Below, piece by piece: positions 59,073 to 59,256 of a DNA stretch of 59,256 nucleotides (position 1 is its first letter; each line of letters begins with the position of its first letter). The DNA lies in contig CAJTEN010000030.1 of NCBI GenBank assembly GCA_910575245.1, positions 1 to 59,256 of the forward strand, given 5' to 3'. The translations under genes were made by a program, and so were the position numbers. The notes under the pieces are model-generated. The model saw only the letters and a list, made by a program, of their open reading frames with translations. It did not search any database and was not told the DNA's origin. The stretch is from Clostridia bacterium (GTDB lineage Bacteria > Bacillota > Clostridia > Lachnospirales > Lachnospiraceae).

Positions 59073-59256
59073 ATGGGCAAGAACATTATTGTTGAATTAA
59101 CAAATGAGCGTATCATCCCAAGCGGGGGGCTTGCTGTCGTAGGCGCTATCCTCGGAAAAAGCGATTTCGTCAAAAACTGCAACAACATGAAAATCGACTG
59201 CAACCATCCCCAGCATCAGATAAAGAACGGTGATGTCCTGCTGACATATATCGGCA
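59073..59256 (+). mobile_element. IS1380-family transposase, N-terminal part (cut by window edge)
   Basis: The frame starts at the ATG at 59073 and is open to the end of the window (61 codons). It reads MGKNIIVELTNERIIPSGGL, then AVVGAILGKSDFVKNCNNMK and QIKNGDVLLTYIG, the recognisable opening of IS1380-type transposases. CTGGAGG lies 5 bases upstream. The rest, with the catalytic residues, is outside the window, so intactness is unknown. Confidence 0.85.

Overview
The window looks like a chromosomal segment of a butyrate-forming, gut-type Clostridia of the family Lachnospiraceae. The grounds are a complete crotonyl-CoA branch (thiolase, crotonase, 3-hydroxybutyryl-CoA dehydrogenase, butyryl-CoA dehydrogenase, EtfB, EtfA), strong AGGAGG-type ribosome sites, families typical of that group (DUF6062, DUF2225, DUF3892, long-form HPF, GlnRS) and IS1595, IS1380 and IS21 insertion sequences. 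The genus cannot be fixed from the sequence alone. No rRNA, tRNA, CRISPR array or intact prophage was found.

Layout. 1-1.6 kb is a graveyard of broken genes: a cut-off IS1595 transposase, the first 44 codons of an OLD/RecF-like ATPase, the tail of an IS1380 transposase and the tail of a glycoside hydrolase. 2.3-11.7 kb is a sugar-uptake and catabolism locus: lipoprotein, two permeases, AraC regulator, GHL6-type glycosidase, allulose/tagatose 3-epimerase, L-fucose isomerase. 12-20 kb holds housekeeping and envelope genes (SDR, thioredoxin reductase, NlpC/P60 and M23 peptidoglycan hydrolases, HPF, membrane and GT2-GtrA glycosyltransferases). 21-27.4 kb is the butyrate cluster. 27.5-32.5 kb is an ABC-2 export module with a membrane-anchored partner. 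32.6-34.5 kb pairs mtnA with a class II aldolase, suggesting 5'-thio/deoxy-nucleoside salvage. 34.5-42.5 kb carries glnS, regulators (MocR, TetR) and conserved unknowns. 42.7-46.1 kb is a second GT-C/GT2 glycosyltransferase pair.

The part from 46.2 to 54.4 kb is visibly richer in A+T and looks acquired. It has a large Ig-like surface protein, a decayed IS21 istA, a perfect 16-bp inverted repeat, and a two-gene operon: a multi-pass membrane protein followed by a 931-residue protein with an HExxH zinc-peptidase motif and a possible cyclase/palm-like N-terminal domain. I could assign this operon to no known system, and it is the best candidate here for undescribed biology. 54.5-58.7 kb returns to glycosyltransferases, one of which has a 36-bp minisatellite within its coding sequence. 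The window ends in the start of another IS1380 transposase.

Cutting across all regions is a dispersed palindromic repeat. Its arms are GTAACAGT and ACTGTTAC, its core is AGCCGAAGGCT, and clear copies are about 31 bp. Copies sit at gene ends, and in two unrelated genes the repeat encodes the last residues and the stop codon.
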